64,000 bases of DNA. It comes from Terfezia claveryi (Eukaryota; Ascomycota; Pezizomycetes; Pezizales; Pezizaceae). The notes below the pieces were generated by a model. It searched no databases and was not told the DNA's origin. It saw only the letters and a list, made by a program, of their open reading frames with translations. The translations under genes were made by a program, and so were the position numbers. Below, in pieces: positions 47,830 to 58,507 of the stretch (positions are counted from its first letter, which is position 1; every line of letters starts with the position of its first letter). The stretch spans positions 1 through 64,000 of the forward strand of contig WHUX01000137.1 in the NCBI GenBank assembly GCA_015179025.1, in the 5' to 3' direction.

Positions 47830-48915
47830 ACCGAGCATAAAATTTATTGATGGCTTTTAATTTATTGACATTGATAGCTGGTTCCTAGTCTGAGTTATCG
47901 TAACCTACCCATTTGATCAAGTATTGGAGTTTTTTCCATTGTATCCGTGAATCTGGAATTTCTTCTACATGCTATTCTTTTTTATTGTCAATTATAATAG
48001 GTGGAGGTGGAGAATTCTTCTGCCCAGATAGAGAATTATTATCAGCGGGGTCCAAGAGTGAGACATACTAAACCGAATGATATTGAATTATAGGTGGAAA
48101 GTCAAGTTCATAGGCATACGGGGGATATAACTTTCAATATCTTGTATGGTTCTATACATTTATGATCCAACTTCTTACTTGGTCATTGTGTAGTAAAGTG
48201 TTATACATTAAACCAAAATAAATCTCCTTCTTTGAATGCGGGTGCTGGTTTCTGTCATTTGTCTGCTTGTTCTTGTTGCTTTGCTTGAGCTCTTACCATT
48301 TTATGTTGCAGATATTCTGTGAGTTGTTTTATCTTTGTGGCTAATTTTACAGCATTCCATTCTCCTTGTTCGTTTGGTGTAATTGAGAAATCAAATTGTC
48401 AGTGTAAAACTCTACCATAGTTAGCGAAGAATGGGGAAACCTCTGTTGTTTCTAATACTTGATTGTTTGATGTGAATTCAGCTAGATGAAGGAAATTTTT
48501 CCAATTGTCTTGCAGATAATTAACGTATATATGTAGGTACTGTTCTAGTATGGCATTTATCCGTTCCATTTGACCATCAGTTTGTAGGTGGAATGGGCTT
48601 GAAACTAATGACTTTACCTGAAGGATTTGACATAATGTCTATTAGAATTTTGCAATAAATTATGTTCTTCTATCTGAAATGATTGTTTTAGGTAAACCAT
48701 GAAGTCGGAAAATATGTCTTGCATAAAGATCTGCCAGTTTTTCAGCTGTAGTAGTATCCCGACAAGGTATAAAGTAGCGCATTTTTGTCAACCAGCAAAC
48801 TACTACTAGAATCGCATTATATCAATTTGACCAAGGTAGCCCCATAATGAAATCCATTGAAATATCTTGCCAAGGCCTTTACGGTATTGTTAATGGTCAT
48901 AGGATTCTAAAAGTA
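47830..48915 (-). pseudogene. Relic of gypsy integrase and 3' pol
   Basis: Minus strand: SMDFIMGLPWSN near 48850, then [21 protein letters not shown] near 48770, [12 protein letters not shown] near 48690, and LQTDGQMERINAILEQYLH near 48560. This is the integrase core with its catalytic region, including the Glu that the intact-looking gypsy has lost. A GPY/F-like region (KLDHKCIEPYKIL) follows near 48170. AT-rich, with stops. It belongs to a different lineage from the element at 49071. Confidence 0.7.
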
Positions 48916-48924
48916 GTATGTCGT

Positions 48925-49070
48925 GAGGACTTTGTCACAGATTCTGTCACGGATTATCACCTGTAATCACAAGCAATGGTTATTGCACTTTGGGAGTCAG
49001 ACAGGGTTTAGTCCGAGTCTCAGATTGACAAGATATTAAGTATCAAATGCATAATCTTCCTTATATATAT
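48925..49070 (+). repeat. Truncated LTR relic
   Basis: Direct copy of the first part of 46853-47085 (GATTCTGTCACGGATTATCA through CTTCCTTATATATAT). It stops exactly where the gypsy 5' LTR begins at 49071, so the gypsy element inserted into it. Confidence 0.7.
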
Positions 49071-49586
49071 TGTCACAACCATGTTCTTAGTCTTGATTTG
49101 ATACTCGAACAGGCTTGTTCGGGTGTCGTGCTGTTTTGACACTCGAACAGGCTTGTTCAGGTGTCATCGATGGGTGATTTTATCTTAGCTTCTGAGATAG
49201 GAATCTCGGGAAGCTTATTCCTTCCACGGCCTTGGCCTGGAATCATGTATATATATCTTCGTCCCTCCGCCCTCTCGTTGGATCCCCATCCAACGTCTTG
49301 TATATCCAATACAGGGCCTTGCTTCTCTCCACGTTGGTGCATCTCCCTTGTGCACCTCCTTGTCTCGCCTTGACTCTGCAGCCCTGCTGCCCACCTTGAC
49401 ATACGCGGCAAACTGCCTCTGCGTGTCTCGTGTCCCTTGCCCTCTGTCCCTCTTGCCTCTTGCCCTTGCCTCCCATCACAGCCTCCCCCTGGCCACACAC
49501 GTAGCGTTCCTACGTGTATGTCATCCTAGCCTTGCCCTTGCCTCGGCGTACCCCTTGGTCGCCTTGCCCCCAGAGCCGTCGTTACA
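49071..49586 (+). repeat. 5' LTR of gypsy element
   Basis: Begins TGTCACAACC and ends CCGTCGTTACA, 516 bp. The U3 part has two copies of ACTCGAACAGGCTTGTTCRG (49102 and 49140), each with a palindromic core. TATATATC near 49250 is a candidate TATA region. No canonical tRNA primer-binding site starting TGG follows directly. Confidence 0.8.
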
Positions 49587-50102
49587 CTATGTTGGATTGC
49601 CCTAACCAACTGGTACGTCCACATTATGGCAACTCAAGAAACCACTCCTACGCTCTCAGAAGCTAGGTTCCAAGCCTGGCAAGCACTGCCAATCCCAAAA
49701 AATCAGACTGACTTCGACAACTATCGCAACACCATCATCGACATTTACCTCGCTGCGGACACTATGGGTTTGCAACTAGAAGCAGCCATGCGTGAAGCCC
49801 AACAGAAACTGGCCAGAGCCGAAGACGAAATCATAATACTTACAGAGGACCTTATATCTTGCCAGAAGGACTTGGCCAATGAAAAGAGGACTGTCCAAAC
49901 CCTGACTAGGGCCCTGGACACCATAAACCCTGGGAATCAGGCACCTCAGGCCTCCAAAACACAGGACCTCCCCACTCCACCGAAATTCAAAGGTGAAAGG
50001 TCCCGCCTCAAACCTTGGAAAAATTCAATCAATATCAATCTAAATGGGGATGCTGCAAAGTTCCCCACTGTCCAACACCGCTTGGCCTACGTGTACGGCC
50101 TA

Positions 50103-52771
50103 CCCTTGCAAGCCTATTAGTGAGCAACCACCGTTTAGTGCACACTGTCTAAGACATGCAGCTGCACCTGCCTCCTCAGCCTTTCCCCAGCCGCAGTACC
50201 CCCCCAAGCAAACAGAATGGGTATCAACCTACATCAGTCGAATCACGGAAGCCAGGGCAACACGACCAGAGCCTCCCCCTTACAAAAATGCCGAAGTATA
50301 CAGAGCAACAGCTGCGAGATGCAGTCAAGCATGCTTTACGAGAGCCAGATGTACCTAACCAGTGTATTGCAGAGCTATATGGTGTAGAGCGCACCACGTT
50401 GCGTCAGAGGGTGCTGGGGACCCACCAGGATAGGTCCACAGCTCACCAGGATAGGCAGCTGTTCTCTCCTGAGGGAGAGAAGGCAATCGCAGACTATGCT
50501 GGTATCATGGCAGATGCAGGATTTCCCCTAAATCCCGACCTTTTATGGCAGATTGCGCAAGGAATTGTTAATGAGAGGCAAATATCTCAACAAGGTCAAG
50601 GGGGGGTGTTGTGGGTCCTCAACAATTTGCCGTCAAGTCTCGGGACCAGAGAAACCAGCGTATACAACGACAAGGTGCAATACTCCCCTCCGCTGCCACT
50701 AGCACCCCCCCAAACACCTCCGCCACTAGCACCTCTACCTCCGCCACTAGCACCTCCACCTCCGCCAAACTCATACATATTGTTGGCGTCCACTGGGTAG
50801 ATCGATTTCTTGAACGCAATCTAGGGTTCAAAAAGGTCTATATTCGGTACCAAGAGAGAGCAAGAGCTGCAGCAACGAATGATATAGAGTTGCAGGCTGA
50901 TTTTCTCCGTAAGCTCGCTAACCTAGTACGGCGGCAGAAGATAGCTCAGGAGAATATCTGGTATTGTGATGAGAAGGGTATAACTATGGGAAGAAACAGT
51001 AGGCGGGTTATGGCAATCGTACGAGTAGGGCGCAGAAGTACTGCTATGACGGATGGGTCTCATTAGTTTTGCAGTGTTTTGGAAACAATCAGTGCAGGGG
51101 GGGTGGTTATTCCACCATTCATTGTATGGCACGGAAAGACTCACCGAGAATCATATTATCGAGAAGGGGGGGTAGAACATGAAGCAACATTTGCCGTCTC
51201 GCCTAGTGGATATATGGATGATGAACTTGGTTTGGAATATATGAAACAGCATTTCGAGCCTTATACAAGAAGGGATGGAGCTCCACGATGTCTTATTGTG
51301 GATGGCCATTCCTCTCATGTTGCATAGCGAGTTGTCAAATACGCTCTCAGCTACAATATCCACCCAATCTGTCTTCCTTCTAAATCCACGCATCTTCTTC
51401 AACCGCTCGATGTAGGTTGCTTTTCTCTCATGCAAACAACCTATGAACGCAACCTAAGCACATGGCTGCGTAACAACCCTCTATTAGGTATATCAAAGGT
51501 TGAATTCCTTGATATCCTCCAGCAAACACAGAGCAGGTATTTACAGAGGAGATTATCTACAGCGCATGGAGAGCAGCCCGCTGCTGGCCTATTGATCGCG
51601 CCTTTCATCCTGCAGCAACACCCCCGCTGTCTCAGTCAGTACTAGCGCTGTCTTAGATACCCCTGCTCTACTCCGCCAGCTCTCGAGGAGGTCGAAGCCA
51701 TAATTCATGAGAATCTTAAGCCTGATCAGAAGAGTCTCATTCATGACTACATTGACCTTACTACAGAAAAGGTTACTAAGTATCGGGATATTGCTCCTCG
51801 TGCTCATACCCTCAAAAAGCTCCGGGATGGGAAAGTGCGGAAGGAGAAGAAAAGCACAAAGTATGTTGGTGAAGCTCGAGTTCTAACTCACCAATACGTC
51901 AATGATGAGCTTAAGAAAAATGCAGAAGTAGCAGCAGCCAAGGCTAAGAAGCAGCAGGTGGCAGGAGAGAAAAAGAAAATTGCGGAAGAAAGGAAGGCTA
52001 CTAGGGAGGCCCTTAACGAGCAGTGGAAGGCAGATCTTCAGCGGTATCAGGAGGTTGAGATACCAGCATGGCAAGTGGAATGTACAGAGATTGACGAAGC
52101 ATGGGCTATTGTGAAGGCTACCGCTAAGGGGTCTAAACGTATTGGAAGAAAGTCTTCCACCCCCTCGACCAAAACGACCACTTAAGCCTAAAGAAGGGGG
52201 TATAGGAGGAAGTGACCTCTTTATAGTGGTTGAGAATGACTCGGAGGATAGGGCAGAAGTGTGGTTTGAAGTAGGGGTTGATGAGGAGGCTAATGAAGTG
52301 ATTGATGAGGAGGATTTAGTGTATTCAATGAGAACTCTTGATATTGGGTATTTTGCAGAGGTTAGTGCCCTTATGTATCAGTCTGCGGTTCATCCAGTAT
52401 TAAGATCTTCGCTTCAATATTTATCTAACATGGGTATATAGATGCATAGTTGAGATACTACAGCTGGTAGAGGTACATTGCTAAGTATTGGGCCTGTAGT
52501 GGCGGATAGAAGGGTGGAGAGGGGGGTATTGGAAATTTCGGGAGGTACATATTAGAAGGGCAGAGTATTGAGTCTTGTGTTCATTTGGGTGGTGTATGAG
52601 GGCAACCATATTTTAGAGCATATTTGATTCTATAGTTATGTATATAGCTAGAGTTGGAATGTAGCTCCCATGGTTAGGTATATCACGTGTTAACGTTGCA
52701 GGGGGGCCCTGAAAGCGGTGTTTCAGGTGTGTGCACTAGACGGTGGCTGCTCACTAATAGGCTTGCAAGGG
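50103..52771 (+). mobile_element. Pogo-like DNA transposon inserted in gypsy gag
   Basis: 2669 bp with 43-bp terminal inverted repeats starting CCCTTGCAAGCCTATTAGTG (50103-50145 and 52729-52771, two mismatches), flanked by TA (50101-50102 and 52772-52773). TA duplication is the rule for Tc1/mariner/pogo. It encodes one transposase (50288-52441). Its good inverted repeats mark a fairly recent arrival, later than the gypsy insertion it splits. Confidence 0.9.
50288..52441 (+). pseudogene. Pogo/Fot1-like DDE transposase
   Basis: ATG at 50288 (MPKYTEQQLRDAVKHAL), the psq-type helix-turn-helix start. A frame change falls at a G7 run (50600-50606). Then VDRFLERNLGFKK leads to the DDE core: WYCDEKGITMG near 50960, LIVDGHSSHVA near 51290, and SKSTHLLQPLDVGCF near 51380-51420, giving all three Asp. 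Stops: TAG at 51064 (the relic has Glu), TAG at 51325 (also a stop in the relic), and TAG at 51643. A Lys/Ala-rich helical C-terminus follows. A shift near 52150 continues into RPKRPLKPKEGG, ending at 52441; the relic at 32780-34330 supports this end. Confidence 0.8.
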
Positions 52772-53465
52772 TATTGGAGGATAAAGCCTTGGATCAAGTC
52801 CAACCATATGTCCAAGACTCGGGTATCAAATTAGCAGATGTTCCTGCACTATTCGCTATCCTCGATCGGGCGTTTGGAGATCCAGACCCGGAAGGAACAG
52901 CACCCAGAGCCCTTCGGGCCCTAAGACAACGAGGCAATGACCTTTCGACATATGTAGCCGAATTCTCGAGGCTAGCGGCAGAGGTACCATGGAATGACCA
53001 GGTAAAACTGGAACAGTTCGAAGAGGGCCTTAGTGTCAAGATCAAAAAGCACCTTATTCTGTCTCCAGCCAAAACTCTTGAGGAGCTCATCGACCTGGCC
53101 TCGCAGGTAGAACAAAGGACGGCCAGGTTGGGGATGCAACAGGCCCGGATCCATCCTCCCCAGAACCTATCGCAACCCCGCCTCTAGAATCAGCACCCCC
53201 AGAACCCATCGCAACCCCGCCCCCAGAATCAACCTGACCCAGTTAAGGCAGCACACCCTTCCATGGTAGCTGGGGGAACCACCCTAATGGACCTATCTTC
53301 GGGAAGACCTTGGCTCACTCAGGAGGAAAGGGATCGCCGCTGCAACAATGGGCTATGCATCGCCTGCGGCAAGAGAGACCACTTCATTGTGGCATGTCCT
53401 CTCCGCAAAAACCGCTCGATAGCCGCCCACGCCATCTCTGAGTCCAGGATCGAAGAGGTGGATGA

Positions 53466-53514
53466 GTCGGGAAAAGCCCTGTCCCTTGCATAGTCACTGA
53501 CACTAGCAAGGGAC
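53466..53514 (+). promoter_or_regulatory. -1 ribosomal frameshift signal between gag and pol
   Basis: Heptamer GGGAAAA at 53469-53475 is phased as G GGA AAA in the gag frame. After a 5-nt spacer, GTCCCTTGC (53481-53489) pairs perfectly with GCAAGGGAC (53506-53514). TAGT (53491-53494) pairs with ACTA (53502-53505), leaving a bulged A and a 7-nt loop. The pol frame is closed by TGA at 53463-53465 and gag stops at 53491-53493, so a shift must occur in this interval. After slippage the next codon starts at 53475, in the pol frame. Confidence 0.8.
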
Positions 53515-56500
53515 CTATTCTGGGTCATTTGTCTTTGTCGTCTTTCTCTATTCCTGCATCTATGTCTGTTGACGAATCTCGCTTGTTTGGCAAGCATTTT
53601 GTAGTACTAATAACTGTTAAATTCAATAGTAAAACAGTGGTAACATCAGCTCTCATAGATTGCGGTGCTTCAGGAATAGCCTTCATTGATCAGACCTTTG
53701 TCAGTAAAAATTCGATACTAACAGCTAAGCTAAAGACCCCCCGCCTTCTTGATGTCATTGATGGCCGACCTATCTCTTCCGGGGCTATTACTGACCTCGC
53801 ATGCCTACCTAGTGCCATTGGAGACCATTCGTAAAGCCTTCCCATATTTGTAACCAAGCTCAAATACCCCATTGTCCTGGGGATCCCCTGGCTCCGAATG
53901 CATGATGTCTCCGTTAACTTTAGCTCTTACACCTTGAACTTTAACAGCGGGTATTGCGAGAAGCACTGCGATCCTCGCCAGGTGATGGCAGAAACCCCCC
54001 CACTAAAACCCCTCAATATCAACTTCATTGGAGCAGGGGCCTTTGCTTACCTTACCAGAAGGCACAAGGTGAAAGCCCATACTCTATCAATCTGCGAAGT
54101 TAACCTGGAAATCAATAAGCTGTGGTCCAAGGAAGAATGGAAGTCCATGGTGCCGGGTGAATACCACGAATTCATTGACTTGTTCTCTGAGAAAGCCGCG
54201 GAGAAGCTGGCACCACATCGACCTTACAATCATACAATCCCCCTAGTGGAAGGAAAGACGCCCCCATATGGCCCGCTCTATAGAATGTCTCGGCTGGAAC
54301 TGGAGGCTCTGAAGAAGTACTTGGAGGAGAATCTCAATAAGAGCTTCATTCGGCATAGCTCTTCCCCGGCGGGTGCCCCTGTGCTGTTCGTCAAGAAATC
54401 GGATGGCTCCCTCTAGTTATGTGTTGATTATCGTGGCCTGAACGAGATAACGGTCAAGAACAGGTATCCCTTGCCTCTAATCGAGGAGACATTAGCCAGG
54501 CTTTCCAAGGCGAAATGGTTCACCAAATTGGATCTCAGAGGGGCATACAACCTGGTACAGATTACTGAGGGGGAGGAGTGGAAATCTGTCTTCCGGACAC
54601 GATATGGCCATTTCGAGTACAATGTCATGCCCTTCGGCTTAACCAACGCCCCGGCCTCTTTCCAACACTTCATTAATGACACCTTGCGAGACTTCTTAGA
54701 TATGTTCTGCATGGCTTACCTTGACGATATCTTGATTTATTCGGATACCCTAACAGAACACAAGATTCATGTCCGGCAGGTGTTGGAAAAACTGGAGCAA
54801 GCCGGATTGTACCTCAAGCCCGAGAAATGTGAGTTTCATGTGCAGGAGATCAAGTATCTGGGACTGATCATCACCACGGAGGGCCTCAGAATGGACCCTG
54901 CCAAGGTTACTGCTGTCCAGGAATGGCAAATCCCAGCAAATCTTAAGGATGTCCAAGCCTTTCTGGGATTCGCTAACTTCTATCGACGGTTCATTCTAGA
55001 GTATTCGAAGATCGTAGCCCCCCTCACCGCTCTGACCAAAAAAGACCGGCGCTTCAACTGGAATCCAGAAGCCCAATCCGCCTTCCAGAACCTCAAGGAA
55101 GCCTTCTGCTCAGCACCGATCCTGGCACATTTCGACCCTGACCAGGAATGTGTCGTCGAAACCGATGCCTCCGACTATGTCTCCACTGGAATCCTGTCCC
55201 AGTATATCAATGGAGTCCTCCACCCAGTGGCCTATTTCTCCAAAAAGCACTCCCCAGCAGAGTGTAATTACGAAATCTATGATAAGGAGTTAATGGCCAT
55301 TGTGCGAGCATTCGAGGAATGGAGACCACACCTGGAATCGGCAAAGGGGGTTATCGAGGTCCTCTCTGACCATAAGAACCTAGAGTACTTCACAACCACC
55401 AAATTGCTAAATCGCCGACAGGCTAAGTGGTCGGAATTCCTCTCTCGGTTTAACTTCAAGATAAGGTATCGGCCGGGAAAGGCTGGGGGTAAGCTGGATG
55501 CACTGACCAGGAGATCAGGAGATCTCCCTAAAGGGGGGGATGAAAGGCTGAAGTACCAGAATTAGGTGGTACTGAAACCTGAAAATCTCGTCCTGGCGGC
55601 CAATACCCTTGCGGAAGCTGAGGCTGAGGCTGATGCGGAAGCTGAGGCTGACCTCCAACAACTAGTGAGACAGGCATATGAGGACGACCCCCTGGCTAAG
55701 GAAATTATCACCGCAGTGGATTCTGGCCAGCGCCGCCACCCCAAGATCTCCCTAGCCGAGTGTACCATCCAGGAAGGCCTCCTCTACCACCTCGAACGGC
55801 TGTATGTGCTGGAAGGAGAGCTGCGCCTTCGATTGATCAAGGAATACTATGACAGCCTGGTTGCAGGTCATCCTGGAGTGGCCAAAACGTTAGAGCTTCT
55901 GGCCAGGGAATACACATGGATTAACCAGCGGAAGGAAGTGGAGCGGTACGTACGGAACTGCTATGTTTGCAAGCGTGCTAAGCCTGTCCGCCACGCCCCA
56001 TATGGCACTCTGAAGCCCCTGGATATTCCGGATCGGCCGTGGCTGCATCTGACCATGGATTTCGTGACGGGATTGCCAGAAGACTCGGGATTCAATGTCA
56101 TCTTGATGGTGGTAGATCGGTTGACAAAAATGAGGCACGTTATACCTTGCCGGGATACCTGCTCTGCTCCAGAGTTAGCCAATCTCTACCTCAATAATGT
56201 ATTCCGATACCATGGCCTCCCTGAATCGATCGTATCCGACCGTGGCCCCCAGTTTACCTCAGAATTCTGGCAAGCCTTCTGCGAACTTCTGGGGATCAAA
56301 GTGCGGCTGTCAACGGTATATCACCCCCAGACGGATGGCCAATCAAAGAGGATGAACGCCATTATGGAGCAATATCTACGGGCCTTTGTCAACTAGCAGG
56401 ATAACTGGGTTTCGCTACTGGCCACCTGCGAATTCGCCGCGAACAACCAGTTCTCGGAATCCTCCAAAACCTCTCCTTTCCTGGCCAATTACGGTTGGCA

Positions 56501-57104
56501 CCCCCGATTCGTAGACACCCTAGCTCCCCTGCAGAAAGCCCAACCCCCAGCCAAGGAATTCGCAGCCGGAATCGCTGAGCTCCACTCGACCCTGAAGGCA
56601 GAGCTGAGGTATGCGCAAGCCAGGCAAGCGGAGTATGCCAACGGATCACGGTTGCCAGCCCCCAGATATCAACCAGGGGATAAGGTGTGGCTCTCCAGCA
56701 GGCACTTCCGAACGGAACGGCCATCTCGCAAGCTGGATCACAAGTTCCTAGGCCCCTACGAGGTGTTAGCAGCTGTGGGCACTCATGCTTATCAGCTGAG
56801 GTTTCCCAAGGATATCAAGCGCCATCCGGTCGTTCATGTCTCGGAGATCGAGCCAGCCGCCGACGATCCCCTTCCCGGGCAAAAGCACCCCCCACCTCCT
56901 CTAGTGGTGATCGCAGGTGAAGAGGAGTGGGAGGTTGAGGAGGTACTGGACTCAAGGAAACGCTATGGACGAGTTCAGTATAAGGTCAAGTGGTTAGGGG
57001 ATGAGGAGGCTATCTGGCAACCCGCAGAGGACTTGGAGAATGCGCAGGATTTGGTCGCCCTATTCCACCAGCAATACCCAAGGAAGCCTCACCCAATGGA
57101 ATGA
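53475..57104 (+). pseudogene. Gypsy pol: protease, RT, RNase H, integrase, chromodomain
   Basis: 1210 codons in one frame with four stops: TAA 53832, TAG 54414, 55563 and 56394. Protease: SALIDCGASGIAFID near 53650. [13 protein letters not shown] near 54420, [15 protein letters not shown] near 54520, [13 protein letters not shown] near 54628, and [10 protein letters not shown] near 54718 (catalytic Asp pair). RNase [11 protein letters not shown] near 55160 and [19 protein letters not shown] near 55240. Integrase: zinc motif with GHPG and CYVCKRAK (55870-55980), MDFVTGLP near 56055, SDRGPQFTSEFW near 56235, then HPQTDGQSKRMN near 56325. The last should be TER: the catalytic Glu is Lys. The chromodomain (WEVEEVLDSRKRYG, VQYKVKWLG) near 56927-57060 would target chromatin. 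Confidence 0.9.
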
Positions 57105-57240
57105 TGTTGTGTCTTTTGAGAGTCATACGGTGGGGCCCGTCCGACTCTCGTTCTTCTCGCTCTTCTCGTTCTTCTTGTTGTTTGGAGTTGGAATCCTTGT
57201 CGTTGCCTTTGTTGTTGTTTCCTGTGTTAATTTTGCCGGT

Positions 57241-58507
57241 TTTTTTTTTTTTTTTTTTTTAAAACCAGTTACTACCTATGCGGCCCCGTTGGGGGGGCCA
57301 TGAGGAGCAACCCGGAAACCCGGGTGGATTGAAGGGAGAGGCAAGTTAATCTGCCAACCCCGCGCAAACTAAGTACATGGACTAAACTGAAGACTGGACT
57401 TAAAGACGAAACTGACTGGACTAACTGAGATGGGGTCACGTGACTGAATGAGATGATACCCTGAATAGCGTGGTATAGTTTGGACACGTGACCGACATTA
57501 CTGAAAATAGGACGTGCACAAGGGAATTCGTAAGTACTTGAGCTAGTTGAGCTCATGATATAAGAGCTTGAAAAAGGCCTCCGTCGCCTCAAAAGTCTCT
57601 TCCCCCTCTTCTTTCCATACTGGCTTGTCTAGCTCTTCCCAGCTACTCCTGCCATCGAGAATCCTCCTGATGCGTCCGAAACGTGGGCAGTCAAATGTAA
57701 TGTGGGCTCCTGTTTCTGAGGGGTGACCGCACAGACATTCTGGCGAATCCGCTTTTTTGACGTGGTGGAGCCAGCTCTTCTGCGGACCTCGGTTTGTGCG
57801 TAACCATGTGTATGCCGATAATGCTTGACGGTCCCATTCTGTTCTTCTGCTGCCGTAGCCTGAACTTGTGCGCGCCCTCTTCCGTTCCTCTTTAGAGGCT
57901 GCTCGTATGCCTCCTTCCGTAGAGACCCTACTGCTGCCGGTTAGTGTGCCTAAATGGGAGTTGAAGCTGGCGTTACGGTCTGCTCTTTCATTGCCGTATA
58001 TCCCGATGTGTCCTCTTACCCACGATAGTCGGAGGTCTCTGTGTGGGTTATTAACTAATGCGGCTTTGATTCCTTCTTCAATGTGTGAGCGGGGGGGGAG
58101 CCCTTACTTAGGTTTATTACTGCTTGAATTGCCGCCTGGGAATCAGAAAGAATTGCGAGCAAGTCTGAGTCCTCGTTCTCCAGGGCGAGTTGCATTGCGT
58201 ATAGTTCGCCATCTGCTACCGTGGCCTGATCCCCTAGGAAGCCTCCATAGTCCCTTACTCGGCCTCCTGTCCGATCTTCGCTGTACACTCCGCTAGCTAT
58301 CTCATTCCCCCGTCCGGTACCATCTGTATAGCAGACCCGCCAACCTTCATCTAGTATTGTCACAAACGGGAGGGGTCTTCCAGCAGGACATGTCCGTTGA
58401 GTAGTGCGGTGAGGGCCTTTACCGCGCCCCAACAGGTGCATGTTCTTGTTGGTGTGTTAAGTCCAGCGTGCATTGCTGCATGTGGTCAACATCGTATTTG
58501 CGGCCTA
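57241..58507 (-). mobile_element. Tad1-like LINE 3' part
   Basis: The T-run 57241-57261 is the poly(A) tail of a minus-strand insertion. Next is the 3' UTR with a GC hairpin (GGCCCC, then GGGGGGGCC). The C-terminus of ORF2 follows: RNase H with VCYTDGTGRGNEIASG near 58330, ADGELYAMQLALE near 58200, ILSDSQAAIQAV near 58150, and LSWVRGHIGIYGNERAD near 58010. A CLCGHPSETGAHITFDC zinc motif lies near 57700-57750. A frameshift between the RNase H blocks lies at a G8 run (58091-58098). Beyond 58507 a pogo element interrupts; the LINE may continue after 62435. Confidence 0.8.

Larger units (their letters stand above)
49626..53493 (+). pseudogene. Gypsy gag, split by pogo insertion and one stop
   Basis: ATG at 49626 (MATQETTPTL). 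An N-terminal coiled-coil-like region (residues ~50-100, EAAMREAQQKLARAEDEI) precedes the capsid-like part. Coding runs to 50102, is interrupted by 50103-52771, and resumes at 52774 so that VYGL joins LEDKALD in frame. Removing the insert and one TA gives 399 codons. The retrotransposon gag core includes RQRGNDLSTYVAEFSRLA. A CCHC knuckle, CIACGKRDHFIVAC, lies near 53360-53400. A single TAG at 53188 lies in a Pro/Gln repeat whose second copy has CAG at the same place. Gag ends at 53493. Confidence 0.85.
49071..57240 (+). mobile_element. Chromovirus-type Ty3/gypsy element, 3' LTR missing
   Basis: Order on the plus strand: 5' LTR, gag (split by a pogo-like element at 50103-52771), -1 frameshift site, then protease, RT, RNase H, integrase and chromodomain. 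RT and RNase H before integrase plus the chromodomain define a chromovirus. Without the insert it is about 5.5 kb up to the break. The 3' UTR is cut at 57240 by the poly(A) end of a minus-strand LINE; comparison with the relic at 7490-9011 shows the polypurine tract and 3' LTR should have followed. Five nonsense codons make it inactive. Confidence 0.9.
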
